A DNA stretch of 64,000 bases from Sipunculus nudus (Eukaryota > Annelida > Sipuncula > Golfingiida > Sipunculidae). This document shows, piece after piece, positions 1 through 13,239 of the stretch (its first letter is position 1; each line of letters opens with the position of its first letter). The notes beneath the pieces were generated by a model. The model was given only the letters and a program-made list of their open reading frames with translations, was not told the DNA's origin and searched no databases. The stretch lies in the NCBI GenBank assembly GCA_026874595.1, contig CM049315.1:71216916-71280915 (forward strand), given 5' to 3'. The position numbers and the translations under genes are program-made.

Positions 1-1235
1 CTTATATTGTTTATAGATTTTTATTAGACTCTTGTGGCTTTAGATAGCTTCAACATACATGTGGAATTAATCCACGTACATGCATCTGACAGATGTTGGT
101 CATTTCCTGTTGTTACCAATTTTTTTTTAACCACATTATAAGAAGAGTTTTCATGGCAGAGTCCATTGTCTACACTTTTGTGATTAAATATGAATGATGA
201 GTTCATAGGATTTTTGTAAAGTAACCACTGTTCCACCAAAGTGCGATGACCTCTTGGGTTCATATAATATGCATGGATAATGCTGGAAAATGAAGTTAGG
301 CGAAATATTTTATTGATTGACAATTCTGATGAGTTTGATCCAGATCCTTCATATTCTTTAAAAGTTATTGTGGCAACACCACCAAATGGCCTGTACAAAG
401 CAGCCTGGTAATGTTTGACCTCATTAAATATGCAGGAGATCTGCTGAGAGATTTGGCTGAGGAACTGTAAATATGTTGGAGTTTCATGAAAATTCATAGG
501 ATATAAGTTGAGTCACCAAAGTGCCTCCGAAGAGTGGTGACCGCTGACCTCATTAAATATGCATGAATTTTGCTAAAAATCAAACTTAGGTGAGATATTT
601 TACTGATTAATGATTCTGTTGAGTTATCAAAATCCATGATTGACCTCGCATTACATTGGTAAAAATGCAGTACAGATGACCAACCAAAACTGGCTTCTAC
701 TGATGCCAGTGACGGCCTGTTCTAATTTTTTTTATTACATGATGGGTCCATCAACATCCACGAATTTCTATATGATTAACATAACAGAAGACAATAAATT
801 TGATTCAAAAGAAAAATTAAGAATGACTAATGACAGTTAGCGGTAGGCCACCAACTGCACGTTTACCATTACATCTCTTCCTTTTACAGTATATGTGCGT
901 TTTTATTTCAGTAATTTCTTCAATCAATTATTCCATTACGAGTCATTACTCTTCGACCACACCTCACAAGGCAAATTTGCAAGTTAAACTGCCTGTAAAG
1001 TTGTATATCCTGATTATCTACCAAAATCGTTTTGTTTTGAATTATTTTAAGCAAGCTAAGAATTTCTTCAAAATCAAATGAACAAACTCAAGTAGTGACA
1101 TTGTTCCGATGAATCCACTACACTGCTTAGAACTTGTGTCAAGCTAAAAGCATTTGACTTGATCATGTGCCTCTGCAGTGTTCGTCAGTTTTCTTAGGGT
1201 AGGGGCAGAAGGAAAGACCATTCTAGTGTTTTAGC
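1..1235. repeat. Intergenic DNA with a diverged direct repeat (about 220-335 and 515-630)
   Basis: Two blocks about 290 bases apart share the order of short words: an accaaagtg stretch, a cctcattaaatatgcat-like stretch, gcgaaatattttattgatt against gtgagatattttactgatt, then ctgatgagtt against ctgttgagtt. A third partial match lies near 420-440. The longest open frame here (minus strand, 24-497) has no recognisable domain, and nothing else looks coding. Confidence 0.4.
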
Positions 1236-1250
1236 ATTCAAAAGCTTGTT
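1236..1250. repeat. Left target-site duplication of the LINE insertion
   Basis: The 15 bases attcaaaagcttgtt occur here and again at 5832-5846, exactly flanking the LINE. On the plus strand they are followed by a T-rich run, which is the poly-A tail of the minus-strand element. The flanking bases on either side differ, so the duplication is exactly 15 bp. Confidence 0.85.
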
Positions 1251-1695
1251 TTTTGTTTTTTTTTTCAATATTTATTAAAAAAAGATGATACACGTACATA
1301 TACATACATGGCATAACAAAATAAGCGATATACATAAATTAGTACAGGTACAGACAAAAGTGCATATTTTAGTCTTTCATATTCTTCTGAATGTAATGTT
1401 TGTTAAGAATGTTTATTAAGAACAGTTCATCAACACCCTCCGCTTGTTCACCAATACCTTTCTAAATGACAAATAGAGTACACATGAAAGTGAGCTCTTT
1501 ACATGAGAAATATGCACTTAAAAAAATAAAATTCAATAAACACTAGAACAAGACGCATACATCGTGGTTAGAATTACGTTGAGATTATGTCCATAATTTG
1601 TGACCATTTTTCCATATGTACATTCAGTTTTCCCTTCCTGAAGGCCAAGAGATATTCGATGTTATACACCTCTTTTAGCTTGAACTTTATAATTT

Positions 1696-2364
1696 CTAAC
1701 AAATTAGGGTTTTTAGTTCCCTTTTAAGGAATACTACGTATTTGAAAATGAGAAAAATTGTATTATTAAGCCTACTGTTACTACTTTCCGGCAACTGACC
1801 ATACATAATAATTGATTTCGTAAACTCCGGTAAAATATAGCCTGTACTTTCAATCCACTTTTTCAACCTGATATAAAGGTTTTTTGTTGTATGACAATAA
1901 TAGAACAGATGACTTACTGACTCATTGTAAATAAAACAATAACTACATCTTGGGCTGTCTATTAATTTCCATCTAAAAAGATTCTTATTTACAGGAAGAT
2001 AATTGTTAATAATCTTAAATTGAAATTCACGTAGATAAGTATCAAGAGTACATTGATAGACATTTTCATAAACATTGTGCCAATTGCTATATCCAATATC
2101 ACCAAGTATAGTACTATTTGTCGGTACCTGATAAATTGTATTGATAAGTGCCTTGTACACCGAACGACTGTTCAGTTTTGACAAATCTAAAATATTATCA
2201 GGCACCATATCTGAAACAAGTCCATCTTTTATTTTTCTTTTCCATTCCTTCGGTATTGCACTAATAAGGCTGTTCCATTGAAGACACAATAAATCCTTCC
2301 GAGTAACTGAGTAATCCTTAACAATTTGTTCCACTGTTTTAAAGTTACTATCACAATCTAACAT
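1696..2364 (-). pseudogene. LINE ORF2, C-terminal zinc-binding region
   Basis: The frame shifts between 2358 and 2364. The last 222 codons contain NLFRWKLIDSPRCSYC followed by VSHLFYYC, the Cys/His pattern of the reverse-transcriptase zinc-binding domain (zf-RVT) found at the C terminus of L1/Tx1 ORF2 proteins. A stop at 1696 is followed by a 3' UTR running to the A-rich tail. Confidence 0.8.
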
Positions 2365-4463
2365 ATCATTAATATATTAAACATTAATTCTAAATAGAGT
2401 AGATTAAACACAGAATACCCATCAATCAATATGTTTCGATTATTCCAAATAAATTGACATCTGACATCCTTCTCTATTAATGTACATTTCCAATATAAAA
2501 TCCATTCCTTAAAGCAAGATATATAAAATGGTGCACAATCCTTTGAAAGACAGTTGATATCAAAGTCTTTATGAATGCATTGTAATCCACCTACATTACT
2601 ACACATTGCATTCAAGAGAATTTTAACAGTTCCATTAAACTTCTTTAATAAATTAACTACCCAAATTACTCGTTGGGTCTTGTATCTTATCTCTATGTTT
2701 GGTAATTTTAATCCTCCATCTTCATACATACCCACTGCTGTACTAAATTTCACCTTAACTCGTTTGTTTTTCCAAGTGAATCTGTTAATTATTTCTTGAA
2801 CCTCTTGCATAAATCCCTTTGGGGGGTCGAGCATATTCATAATATACAGTATTTTAGAAAATGCTAATGATCTTACTACTTCTAATCTGCCATATATAGT
2901 TAATTGTCTTCCTTTCCACCGATTTAGAACATTCTTCAAATTTGACAAAGCCCTATAAAAATTAAGCTCATATGATAATTTATCATTATATGTAAAATGC
3001 ACCCCTAATATCTTCATAGAACTATTAACTAAATTTATCCAGTTTAAATTAAATGGATCATCTGCTTTGTTTTTCCATTTGCCTATCCATGACACTTCCG
3101 ATTTTCCCACATTCATCTTCAGTGATGAAAATGTAGCATATATATCAAAAATGGTCATGACTCTTCGCAGTAAATTTAGATCCTTTAAAAACAGAGTAAT
3201 ATCATCCGCATACATACACATTTTTATTTCTATATTATTTATCTTTATCGCTTTTACCTCCATATTACATCGGATTAAGGCTCCTAAAATTTCTACAGAC
3301 ATGATAAATAAGTAGGGGGCCAGGGGGTCTCCCTGCCGTGTTCCTCTGGTCAATGTAAAATAAGTTGTACTGAATCCATTGTTAACCACAGTACTCTGGA
3401 CATTGTTATGTAACAGTTTAACCCACTTAATGAAAGACTGACCAAAGCCATACTTTTCTAAAACCGCAAACATGAATTCATGGCTTAAATTATCAAATGC
3501 AGACTCAAGATCTGCCCCAAACATAATACCTTCCATATTCTGGGTATCTGAATAATATAACACATCAGAAATCAAGCGTAAAGGTTCACCAATGAATCTA
3601 TTTTTCACAAATGCACTCTGATCAGTATGGATAATGTGTGGTAACAAACCAATTATTCTCTGAACTAGAATTTTACTAATTATTTTGACATCAACATTGA
3701 GAAGACTAATTGGCCGCCATGATTTTATCAACCTTGCATCCTTACCGTTTTTTTCTAAGAGAGTTATAACAGCCTGACCCTGACTGACACTTAATTTTAC
3801 TTGTCATATGCGGCATTTATACTGTTTACCAACATATCACCAATCAATGGGAAAAATCCAACATAAAATTCTTTTGTCAAACCATCATTACCTGGCACTT
3901 TATTATTTTTCATATTTTTTAGAGCTTTCAAAACCTCACATTTTTTTATGATACCCTCACAACTTTTAGCTTCTGTTTCTGTAATGTTTGGGAGATTAAT
4001 ATTTCTTAAATAATTTTTACAATCTCTCTCAGTCAACAGCGAGGTTTTCAAGTATTTATTATAGAAACTCCGGAAGTTATGTAGAATATCAGATTGTTTT
4101 GTGATTTCTTCATCATTAATTAAAAGCTTTCGGACAACAGATTTACATTTATTTTGCTTTTCCAGGTTAAGAAAATATTTCGAGTTTTTTTCTCCTTGTT
4201 CTACCCACTGTACTCTAGAACGTATAATAATTCCTCTGGTTATCTGATCATACATTTCTTCTAGCTTTGATTTAGCCCTCGGTATATCTTGAATTGTTCT
4301 GTAATGATTGTTGATCAAGATTATATTCCAGGAATTTTACCTTTTCTTCTAATTCTCTTAACTTTGATTTAAAACTAAATGCTTTTTGTTTACTATATTG
4401 TATAGTTAATTCCCTTATTTTATATTTTATATACTCCCATAACATCTGCGCATCATGTCTCAA
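2358..4463 (-). pseudogene. LINE ORF2, linker and reverse transcriptase domain (frameshifted)
   Basis: After the endonuclease comes a linker with WVEQGEKNSKYFLNLEK, typical of L1/Tx1 ORF2, then the fingers motif NNKVPGNDGLTKEF. Frames change near 4320 and again near 3797, where the second reading resumes at KLSVSQGQAVITLLEK. The long frame at 3731-2358 carries the palm motifs ADLESAFDNL, GTRQGDPLAPYLF and the catalytic YADDITLFL. The expected aspartates are present, so the catalytic core is preserved while the reading frame is broken. Confidence 0.88.
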
Positions 4464-4478
4464 TTCATATTTTCCGCT

Positions 4479-5330
4479 TCATTTTTCTATATTTTCTTCT
4501 ATTTGTTTAATATAATCTTTATCTTCAATCAACGAATTATTGAACTTCCAAAATGAAGGGCCATGACGCTCATATGAATGTGAAATCAAACGAAGGATTA
4601 CAGCAGAATGATCTGTTCCGACTGCTGGAATTATGTTACAAGTCTTGGTAAAGGACTGAAGGGATGAAGATATAAGAAAAAAATCCAAACGTCTTTGTAC
4701 CAGTGGAAAGGTTGTACGCCATGTAAATCTTTTAATCATCTCATTTCTTATGCGCCATATATCACACAAATTAAACTGTGCCATGGATGACAAATAATAT
4801 TAATAGACTTCTTTTTAAAATTATATATATTCCCTCCACTGCCATCTAAATCTGTAAAATGGAAGTTAAAATCACCACCCCATATAACTTGAGTGTCATT
4901 ATCTATATCAAATGCGCATATTTGTTCAAGAACCTTCTGATAAAAATTAACTTGCTGTGACTGTATTTGGAGCATATATTTTTATTAGTAAGAACATATT
5001 CCCCTGTATCAGGCAATGAATAATGATGACTCTTCCATTTGGATCAATGTATGTTTTCAATTCTTTAAAATCAATATTATTTCCAATAAGAGTACAAACA
5101 CCAGCACTTTTAGAAGTACAATTAGAAGAATACATTCTCCCTCTCCATTGATATTTCCTAGAATTCATATCTTTATCAGTTGAATGAGTTTCTTGTAAAT
5201 ATGAAATACCTTTGGCGATACCATGCTTATGTAACCAGTTAAATAATTTTCTCCTTTTATGGTTATCACGAATACCTCTTGTATTCAAATACATAACTGT
5301 AAAATATAAGTTAACGTCACCTACTGACAT
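4479..5330 (-). pseudogene. LINE ORF2, endonuclease domain (frameshifted)
   Basis: Exonuclease-endonuclease-phosphatase (APE-like) domain that would nick the target DNA. The family landmarks occur in order but in three frames: YLNTRGI near the start, LQETHS, KIYAPN, then GGDFNFH, then RRLDFFLIS and TDHSAV. The frame changes near 4960 and again near 4790, and an in-frame TGA at 4477-4479 ends the segment, after which the frame continues with KYELRHDAQML. The catalytic Asn, Glu, Asp and His signatures are all visible, so the damage is by indels rather than loss of active-site residues. Confidence 0.85.
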
Positions 5331-5490
5331 GAATTAAAGGGTTTTGTATGGTATATATAGAGTGCATCCAGCCACGATGTTTTACACATAAAGCGACAAA
5401 ACATACATAATAACATAGCAATATTACAAACATAATTGAGATATAATAATAAACCAACTGAAAGAAGAAATACCAACACACTGTCCAATA

Positions 5491-5831
5491 TTAACTTCTG
5501 TGGAAGACATCACTGAGTGATTCTCCATACTGAACTCTAAATATTTTGTCATCATCATTTTTTACAAACACTTTACTATCCCAGGTCCAGGCATCTTTTA
5601 CTCTATCATCCTTCTTTACTCTGTTAAAAAGCTTTTGCATGTCACTACACAAATCCTCTGTCAAAACAATGCCTGTGTTCTTGAGTTTTCTCCTCTCTTT
5701 CAGAATTCTAGTTTTGTCATCTCTTCTAACAAATCTAACTATTATGCTCCGTTGACTATCTTTCTTGTGTTGTCCTACTCTATGTGCTATGTCAATATCA
5801 TTTTCATGAATATCTATGTTAAGTTTATCTT
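5491..5831 (-). pseudogene. LINE ORF1 protein, C-terminal fragment
   Basis: The open frame runs into the element from its truncated 5' end to a stop at 5491-5493. It contains the words DIAHRVG, RSIIVRFVRRDDK and GIVLTEDL, which match the conserved core and C-terminal domain of L1-type ORF1 nucleic-acid chaperones (Transposase_22 family). The usual N-terminal coiled coil is absent because the insertion is 5'-truncated. About 160 bases separate its stop from the first ORF2 methionine at 5330, the normal ORF1-ORF2 arrangement. Confidence 0.8.
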
Positions 5832-5846
5832 ATTCAAAAGCTTGTT
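5832..5846. repeat. Right target-site duplication of the LINE insertion
   Basis: Second perfect copy of attcaaaagcttgtt. It joins the pre-insertion sequence that continues at 5847. Confidence 0.85.
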
Positions 5847-8800
5847 ACATTTCATATCATGGATATAAAATATTAATGGAAATAAACTTGCTTCACTGAT
5901 AATAAAATATAGTCTGGGCGGCAAGAAAATATACCATCTGTAGGAAACATACTTTTCAGGTACTCATTCAGTTCTCTAACCCTCTCATTATATTTATCAA
6001 TACTGCGCTAAACTTGTCATAAACAGACAAACTGTCTCCTGTCATATCCTAGTACTGCGCCCTGTCATATACTAGGATATGTTTCAATCAAGCGCCCTGC
6101 AAAGTTGTAAATACTATTCGTTACTGTATGCGCTTCAAGATCAGAAGCAATGTCGTTACTCCCCATTTTGAGTTAAACAACGTTTGGACATGATAAGTCC
6201 AAAGTTCTTTGTAGGAATCGATCGATCTTTTTTCGAGCGAACCTACAGTCGTCTCGCTCTTCCCATACCAGTGGACGCGTTCTTTTTCCACACCCCACCT
6301 GTTCTTCCTCATCCGTGTTCATGTCAGACACGAACTCGGCCTTCTTTAATGGAGGCTTTTAGGCTTTTTCCAAACTATCTACAAGTATAATTACGAAAAG
6401 ATGATGTTATATATTGCACGTGAATGGTGCAACATAAAAGGGTTCCAGTCATTAATAGCAGTTTTTGTGTGTTGTATCTTTCCGCTTCATCCTCGACCGG
6501 TTCAGCCCTTTTTAGGAGCCACACATCATTTGCAGAATCTTCCCGTTCTGAAAGTTGCATCCTGGCTGGCTCGTCTCTTCTTCTACAACTGTAAATTGTC
6601 AGTATTGACCACCACTAGGGATCATAGTTCAACATATTTCTTTACGTCAATGTTATCTACAAGCCCCTTTGTCCGCTCCTCCATATAACCTAATGGTTTC
6701 CTCAGTTGTTATTCTTCATGAAGGGCTTGGGGCTACCTTGCTTTATCCATTGAAGTTTTTGCATTTGTACCTAGCTGCAGTAAATACTCCCGAGACCTGA
6801 AGTTGTGAGCAGTTTGAAATGTGTAATACTCTTCATGTTTTTTTTTCCTGGTGGACTTATGTGCACAGTCCTTTGACGTTATGTAGCATGTTTGTGGTCA
6901 TGAACACTCAGAGGAGATTCCAAGTAACTTTCTCAATGCAATTATTCAAACGGAATAAAATAGAAATGTTAACAAAGCATTTATTTTGTTGAACTTTAAA
7001 GTAGAAGGCCACATAAAATTGTCCTTTAAAATATTACAGAAAAACATTCCGGTGTACTCCAAGGTTACACATCCCAGATGAATATTGCACAATACTGTTA
7101 AATAATAGGTCACACATTCAGCTGAACAAAAAAAACCCACTTAAACATAATGTAGAAGGCAGCATGTATGTACCGTATGTGACTATAACTTCTGATGGTG
7201 ACAAGTTGAAACGGCAGATTATTAATTTAGTACTTATCCTAGCCTGAAGTATACACTCCATCACACCATGCCAAGCTCTAACCATGTACAATGAGGACAA
7301 TAAGGACACATGTGCCCACATCTGTCTCCTCTTATATGTCTGTGTAGCCGGCTAATTATGTACCATTCTTTTATTTCCTAATTATGGCACATCAGTATTG
7401 CTTTCAAAAGGATTTAATTGATTTAAGCAACTGACGAGTCCAAACCTTTCATGTAAGTGATAATAATGTACCTACCTGGCTTAAGTGTCTTTATATATAA
7501 ACATGTACATTATCGAGAAAAAAAATCTTTCATCTGGCACGGCCTTTCCTCTGTTATACCTCGTTTTGGTAGTTGGGTACTGTATTCATTTGAGATATAT
7601 TTTAGATAACAGAAGCAGAGGTTCAACAAGAACCCGTCACTTTTGTTTGCATGAAACTGGTAAATAGCGGATAGCGGAGGTCAAGATATGAGGTCATGTC
7701 GGAACACTTCCAGAGGCTACCGTTTTACAAAAGTTCGTGGAATTTAAGAAGTAAATCTCCTTGTGAAGGTCAGCGTAATTGAAATTCTATATCAAGAACT
7801 TGTTGAAAGCTGTATGAAATTTATATTTTTTTTTGTAGTCCATGTTAGCAAATGTTTCTCACATGACTTGCCATACGTTAGAATGCAAAGGTTGCTAGCT
7901 AGTTATGAATCCCTGTAAAATGTAACAATTATGATTGGGGTGGCGTCAATTACATTAAATGTTCGGGTTAAAATGATATAACAGAAAAATTAATCATTTA
8001 GGGTATGCAAACAAAAATATTTCATGGGAATGTCATGAGTCGTGAAAGACCAAAAACTATTTGAAATATGTGACAGAGCAGGCGTTACACTAAAAAAAAT
8101 ATATTATTATCCACCGGCACAGCAGACGCCATTGCCCCACGACACGCGTGAAATTAAAACTTACTGTTGAGTGTGAGACAGCAAAACACAAAATATGTGC
8201 TGACACTCTATATATGGAACTACGTTTCTTAAAATACTTGCAGTATGAGTTTAAATAAATATTATACTTACAATAGGAGGATAAGTTATATTTACCGTTA
8301 TCATTAGCGTACGATGCTTGCCTATCTGGGCCGACGGCTCTGCACGTGGGACCAAAAGCTCGACGATCGTCTACTCATGCGCACCAAAATGAGCTCCCGC
8401 GGCCCAAATACGCGTTCAGACAAATGAACAATAAAAATTAACTCCCCCCCCCCCCCCCCGGACTAATGGCGCGTTTGGTCAACCCAACAAAATAGCCCCC
8501 AAGTACTTAAAACAGACATGCCAAGTCCCACGCATTGGGCGTGAGACTCGCGCATTTACCCCGCATCTCATGCTCTCGCGCCAAGGAACATAAATTTCAC
8601 GCATTCTTTTACCCCACTCGGTCATCCCGAGCTTTCAAGTTAAAACCCAACGTCTAATCCCATTCAGTCTTTCAAGACCGGAAATGGAACAAAGTTGTAC
8701 TCAATGTGCCCAAAAAACGTTTTAATTTTCAAAGAGGCAAACCTGATGCATTACAGTAAAACTCTATTTGAAGTAAAATATTAAAGGGAACTCTTTAAGT

Positions 8801-9840
8801 AACTTTTAAATGACAATAGTTTCCAAATTGACTTAATTTTAAACATTTTGTCGTATTAATTTTATACTATATGTAATGTTATTTTTTAATCATTTTAATG
8901 TCATCAGAAACTTACATTTAGGCTAATGTCTTTAAAATTCATTTATCATACGCATGATCAATTATTAAATATATGAGGACTATTAATTAAATTTGTCTTC
9001 AGGATTTTTCTTGTATACTAAACATCTTTTCACATTTTCCCTTTCAAAATATGAAAGTTTATATGATACCACGATACCATATGTTAGCCGAACACATTGG
9101 TTCGAACGGCGCGGCATGTGGAATCCTGTATCGACATTTATTTCCAAAACGACTGCTAGCGTGGATTGTTTCTTATGCCACAACAAAAATCTGTTTTCTT
9201 TCATTTAAGAGAGACAACATACGATTCCAATTGTTTCTAAAAGTTCCATAATTGCCTTATCCAATACATCAGTGGAAATGACACTAATAAGTCCGGCAAT
9301 TGAAACCACGCCTGCCACTTGAAAGTGTGAATATATGCATAAAACGTCGCCGGGAAATGGATTATGATGACGACATATCTTTGGATTTCTTATAGGAACA
9401 CGCGTACAAACATTCAGTCTCCACAATGGCGCGATAAAATAAAGAGTTCATGCAAGTTTTCGTTGAGGAATCATGTCAAGAACCTGTCCGCGGGGCTCTT
9501 CCATCAACCGTGCACCGGGCACAGCTGGGAGCAGGATTTTAATTAGAATGTAGGGGGTTGATTCATCTATCAGCACCACGTCTGTAGATGTTTTGAAGAC
9601 TCTTCCATCCTCACTTTAAAATGTTTCAGCTTGATGCATTCCAGCTCATTAATTCGGACATTTGACGTTTGTTGGCGGAAATATTCACCAGCAAGATTTG
9701 CCATAGTTTGTCAGATTAACATCCTCTTTCACTTAAGTCTTGGGCAATTGTATTATTTATACATTTTATTGAATACATGGGGTTATGGATGAGTTCTGGT
9801 ATTTTTTCAGTGGTTTCCTGCAAATAGTTGATTCCTCTTA
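5847..9840. other. Intergenic DNA with no supported gene
   Basis: Only short open frames without recognisable domains. A relatively CpG-containing stretch at about 8290-8640 includes a C-only tract near 8444-8460. A minus-strand run at about 5890-6000 gives VRELNEYLKSMF-like peptide, too short and isolated to call. Confidence 0.5.
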
Positions 9841-9849
9841 CAGGAAAGA

Positions 9850-10225
9850 ACCCAGGCCCCCAAGTACTGAAGGTGTGTCATAACAATAATAAAAAAATAA
9901 CTGAGGATATGTTTCTGTAAAAAAAAACCAAGTACTGAAGTTGCATTTATGTCCAAAATAAAAAGCCCCAAGTACTGAAGATTTGTTTATGTCCAAAAAC
10001 AAAAGCCCCCAAATACTGGAGATGTGTTTAAAAAAAAAGTGCACTGAAGATATGTCCATAAACAGAAGCCCCTAAGTTCTGAAGATTTGTTTCTTTTAAA
10101 AAAAGTACTGAAGATGCTAATATGTCCAAAATTAAAAAAAAAAAACCCAAGTACTGAAGATGTGTTTATGTCCATAAAAAAGCACTCAGGTACTGAAGAT
10201 GTGTTTGTCCAAAAACAAGCCAAAG
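9850..10225. repeat. Degenerate minisatellite, unit about 35-45 bp
   Basis: Around nine imperfect copies of a unit with core ccaagtactgaagatgtgtt followed by tatgtccaaaa and an A-rich spacer. Units vary in A-run length and several contain small deletions. The short open frames here on both strands are products of the repeat. Confidence 0.8.
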
Positions 10226-11330
10226 TTTTAACTGATAACATGGTATGCTTTTATTTAAAATATACATTGTGGAGTGTCTTGTTAAATAAAACATTTTTTT
10301 TAACAATCCCCTTATGTATTTGTCGAGATTGACGTATATCTTTGACTGATCCAGGTTTGTCAGGGTGAAATGAAAGTTTGTCAAACACTTTGTTTTCTAC
10401 ACGCCTATCCGCACCGCAAATGGCATTAACATGACTTTTATTCCTCCTACTTATTCTTCCCAATATAAACAAAATAAGAAGATGAAACTCGTAAGTGAAA
10501 GAGTAACTTTGACCAAAGTACATTAAAATTGAGCCAGAAAATGTCTTTTTGGTGTGCAGACATTAAGTCAAGCAGAGCTGTAACAATAGGCTTTTGGGTC
10601 AACTGCCTTATAAGTCATCCGAGCTATAGGGATCATTCTTTGCCATCCATCCATCCAGTTGGCTTTAAGATGGCAAGAAATGTATTGGCTGGACCTAGAA
10701 TCCTCTAATGTAATATCCTGGGCGGAAGATAATAATTGTATCCCAAAACAAAGTCGTGGGATACTATAGCTTTACGTCAGGCACACCATTGCCCGCAGAT
10801 TAATCTTGTCTGGGTGACAACTCAACAAAATATTTCGCCTATGTTTACCAAAATTTAAATTTGCATATATATGGGCGAGAGGACGAATCTTTTCAAAAAT
10901 GGGGTCATGGCCTGCACTGGAAGAGTGAATTTGACCTTGAATAGATCGATTTTGGCTGAAGATCACACAAAATCTTAAATATCTCAAACATTTGGAGGCC
11001 CATGGGCTGCAAACATTATATTTTGTATGCGAAATTGTTTATAAATCATTTGTTATTACTTTCCATGTTTTTCTGTTTAAGGGGTGTGAAATATTTAATT
11101 TATGCATGTTTTAATATTTCATTGATTAATAAAGATAGATTTTAATACTGAAGCAGAGATGGGTCTAACACAGTATTAACTTCAAATACAAATACTTTTG
11201 GAATCAGCTAAGAAACATACAAGAAACCTTTTATATGCTCATTTGATTGAATATTTCATTCTTGCCTCGGACATAAGTTATATAAATATAATTGATATTA
11301 ACTTCCGTTTAACAGCTTGACAGCTTCTCT
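10226..11330. repeat. Intergenic DNA with a dispersed relative of the 32.6-kb repeat
   Basis: At about 10611-10720 the sequence catccgagctataggg, a ccatccatccatccag run and gacctagaatcctctaa parallel the start of the array near 32620-32720. About 10975-11000 has ggaggcccatggg, which matches a word inside the array unit. This is probably a solitary fragment of that family. No gene is seen. Confidence 0.45.
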
Positions 11331-11603
11331 CTATGACATCCCGGCCATTGTCAATGCCCCCGTGCTTGGCACGCGTCATTCTTCTGTTATTTGTTGTCGT
11401 GACAAGTGAGGGACTGTTCGCCTGCCCTGGTGATACTTCGGTCTGTGGACCGGCGCGTCTTGCTTTTGGGGGAGGAGTGCGTGCTATGCATTCTTTTTCG
11501 CCTAGTTGTTTATATGGTTCCTACACAGACTGGTTACATTCGTTAGTTGTACATACAGCACCATTCACCGAGTTTTTCTTGTTGTAATTCTGTATTTTAT
11601 AAG

Positions 11604-12648
11604 ATGGCTACCTCACAACAAATTGAAGAACTCTCAATTTATCTTTGTCGTTTCACAAATGACTATATATTTCGTTTGTGTGAGTATAATCATCTAGATA
11701 CCTCAAATCTTAAAGACAAGGAAGCCAGAATAGCTGCCCTTGCTTCCTTATCCCATTTTGAAGAAAAAACACCTAGGACTGCTGGTAGTGCTATAGGTGA
11801 TACGAGTGTCACCGATTCATCAGTTGTCAAAAAGTTATTGGAACATTTTTCTGAGACACGAAAGCAGGATAATGAATCTTTGTTAAGAACAGTTGAACAG
11901 ATTGTTAATAATATACCTAAACCATCAGAGCAAGTTACATATATCTCAATGAAGGAGATGTCTAGACTGCAAGAAGGTGATGATGTAGTATTGTGGTTTC
12001 AAACTTTTGAAAATTTAGCAACACGAAAGAAAATTAAGGAGGTTGACTGGCCTGCAGCTCTTGAACCATTCCTAACTGGTAATGCACAATCTGCCTATTT
12101 TTCAATGCCAAAAAAGGAGCGTGGTGTCTTTAGTAAAGTAAAAGAATCCATATTATTAAGGTATAAACTTACACCATCGGCGCTCAGAACAAAATTCCGC
12201 AAGGAAACCAAGAAACCCGGAGAAACGTTTCTAGGTTTCGCGTGAAGATTGGAAGAATATTTCAAACTGTGGTTAAACCCGTCCCCTGAATTATGGGAAA
12301 ACCAGGAAGCGAATCAAATATTTGCAATAACAGATCAATTTCTGTGTACCATAAAAGATGAAAATTTAAGATTGAAACTTGTTGAAAAGATGGAATTTTC
12401 CATCTCAGTCTATGAATTAGCTAGATTTGCTGACACGTACGCTTTGGAACGTCGAATGATTCGAGATGAACGTGACAATGAAATCAAGAAAAATTTGGGT
12501 TCAGAGAAACCGGCATCTGAGAGAAAAGGGGCCAGGAAGTTTTCTCCGTCTCGTCCTTGCCTAAACAGTCCGGTCAACGGTATAGTGATGCCTGTTACGC
12601 TTGTGGCGAACTTGGGCATTTAATGAGGAATTGTCCAAAAGTTTCGGA
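11604..12648 (+). pseudogene. Gypsy gag with CCHC knuckle (one stop, one frameshift)
   Basis: Gag would form the retrotransposon particle and bind RNA. I take the ATG at 11604 (MATSQQIEEL) as the start because the open sequence before it is not gag-like. A capsid-like stretch contains LTPSALRTKFRKETKKPGE, resembling SCAN/gag C-terminal capsid helices. An in-frame TGA at 12243-12245 interrupts GFA and RLEEYF; a CGA-to-TGA change would explain it. Near 12555 the frame shifts, and the next frame carries the nucleocapsid zinc knuckle CYACGELGHLMRNC. Confidence 0.82.
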
Positions 12649-12779
12649 AAAACAACCCGCTGTGCAGCCTGAACGTCCTGTGAATTGCATTACACATGTG
12701 TCAGAGTTGAACCCAGATGCCCCAGAGTGGTGTCCGTCCTTCAAGAACACTACTTCTACAACTTCTGAGAAGATTTCGT

Positions 12780-13140
12780 GTGATTATAATGCTATCATGG
12801 AGGGCCCACAGATTTCAGTATTGTTGAATGGAGAAATTACTACTGCTTTGATCGACTCTGGTGCTTTGATTACTATGATATCAGAGAACTTGTGTGATCA
12901 GTTAAAATTAAAACCCAGAGATGATAAACAACTCATGTTAAAATGGTTTGAAGGTACCAAAGTACAGTCTGTTGGATGTGTATTATTAGATGTGGAAATT
13001 GCAGGACATTTATATTCCGTAGAAACCGCGGTTGTGAAATCACTTGATACCGCAACTCCAGTTCTTCTTGGTAGAGATTTCATATATCGTGCTGGTCTCA
13101 TATTAGACTTTGGGTCTGGCTCTTACTGGTTAGCTGACAT
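12780..13140 (+). pseudogene. Gypsy aspartic protease (domain of broken pol)
   Basis: Retropepsin that would cleave the gag-pol polyprotein. It shows the catalytic ALIDSGA triplet region near 12847 and the second conserved block VLLGRDFI near 13066, with the normal spacing of about 70 residues. It lies in the same frame (12557-13501) as the zinc knuckle, so gag and pol may have been one polyprotein. Confidence 0.8.
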
Positions 13141-13239
13141 GAAACCAACTATTAAGTGGCCTATATTAAACCACAAATCTGTTCCTGAATCTACTAATAT
13201 TGAAACTGATAGTGATGTACAAAGTAAATCTGTGGATCA

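Larger units (their letters stand above)
1251..5831 (-). mobile_element. L1/Tx1-type LINE, 5'-truncated and inactive
   Basis: A non-LTR retrotransposon on the minus strand. In element order it has the end of ORF1, an ORF2 with apurinic-type endonuclease, reverse transcriptase and a C-terminal Cys/His zinc-binding region, a ~440-base 3' UTR, and an A-rich tail (T run at 1251-1275 on the plus strand). It is bounded by a perfect 15-bp target duplication and begins inside ORF1, the usual result of incomplete target-primed reverse transcription. At least five frameshifts and one in-frame stop break ORF2, so this copy cannot move by itself. The ORF1 and ORF2 domain types fit the L1/Tx1 group; the exact family is not determined. 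Confidence 0.9.

Noticed and set aside
24-497. 157-codon minus-strand open frame
   Set aside because: No recognised domain and it overlaps a non-coding diverged repeat.
6375-6560. Minus-strand frame with NDVWLLKRAEPVEDEAE
   Set aside because: Short, overlapped by another frame on the other strand, and no supporting splice context.
10900-11600. Search for a 5' LTR matching 16627-16834
   Set aside because: No stretch resembling tgtagtggtcacatgac or the AATAAA region was seen.
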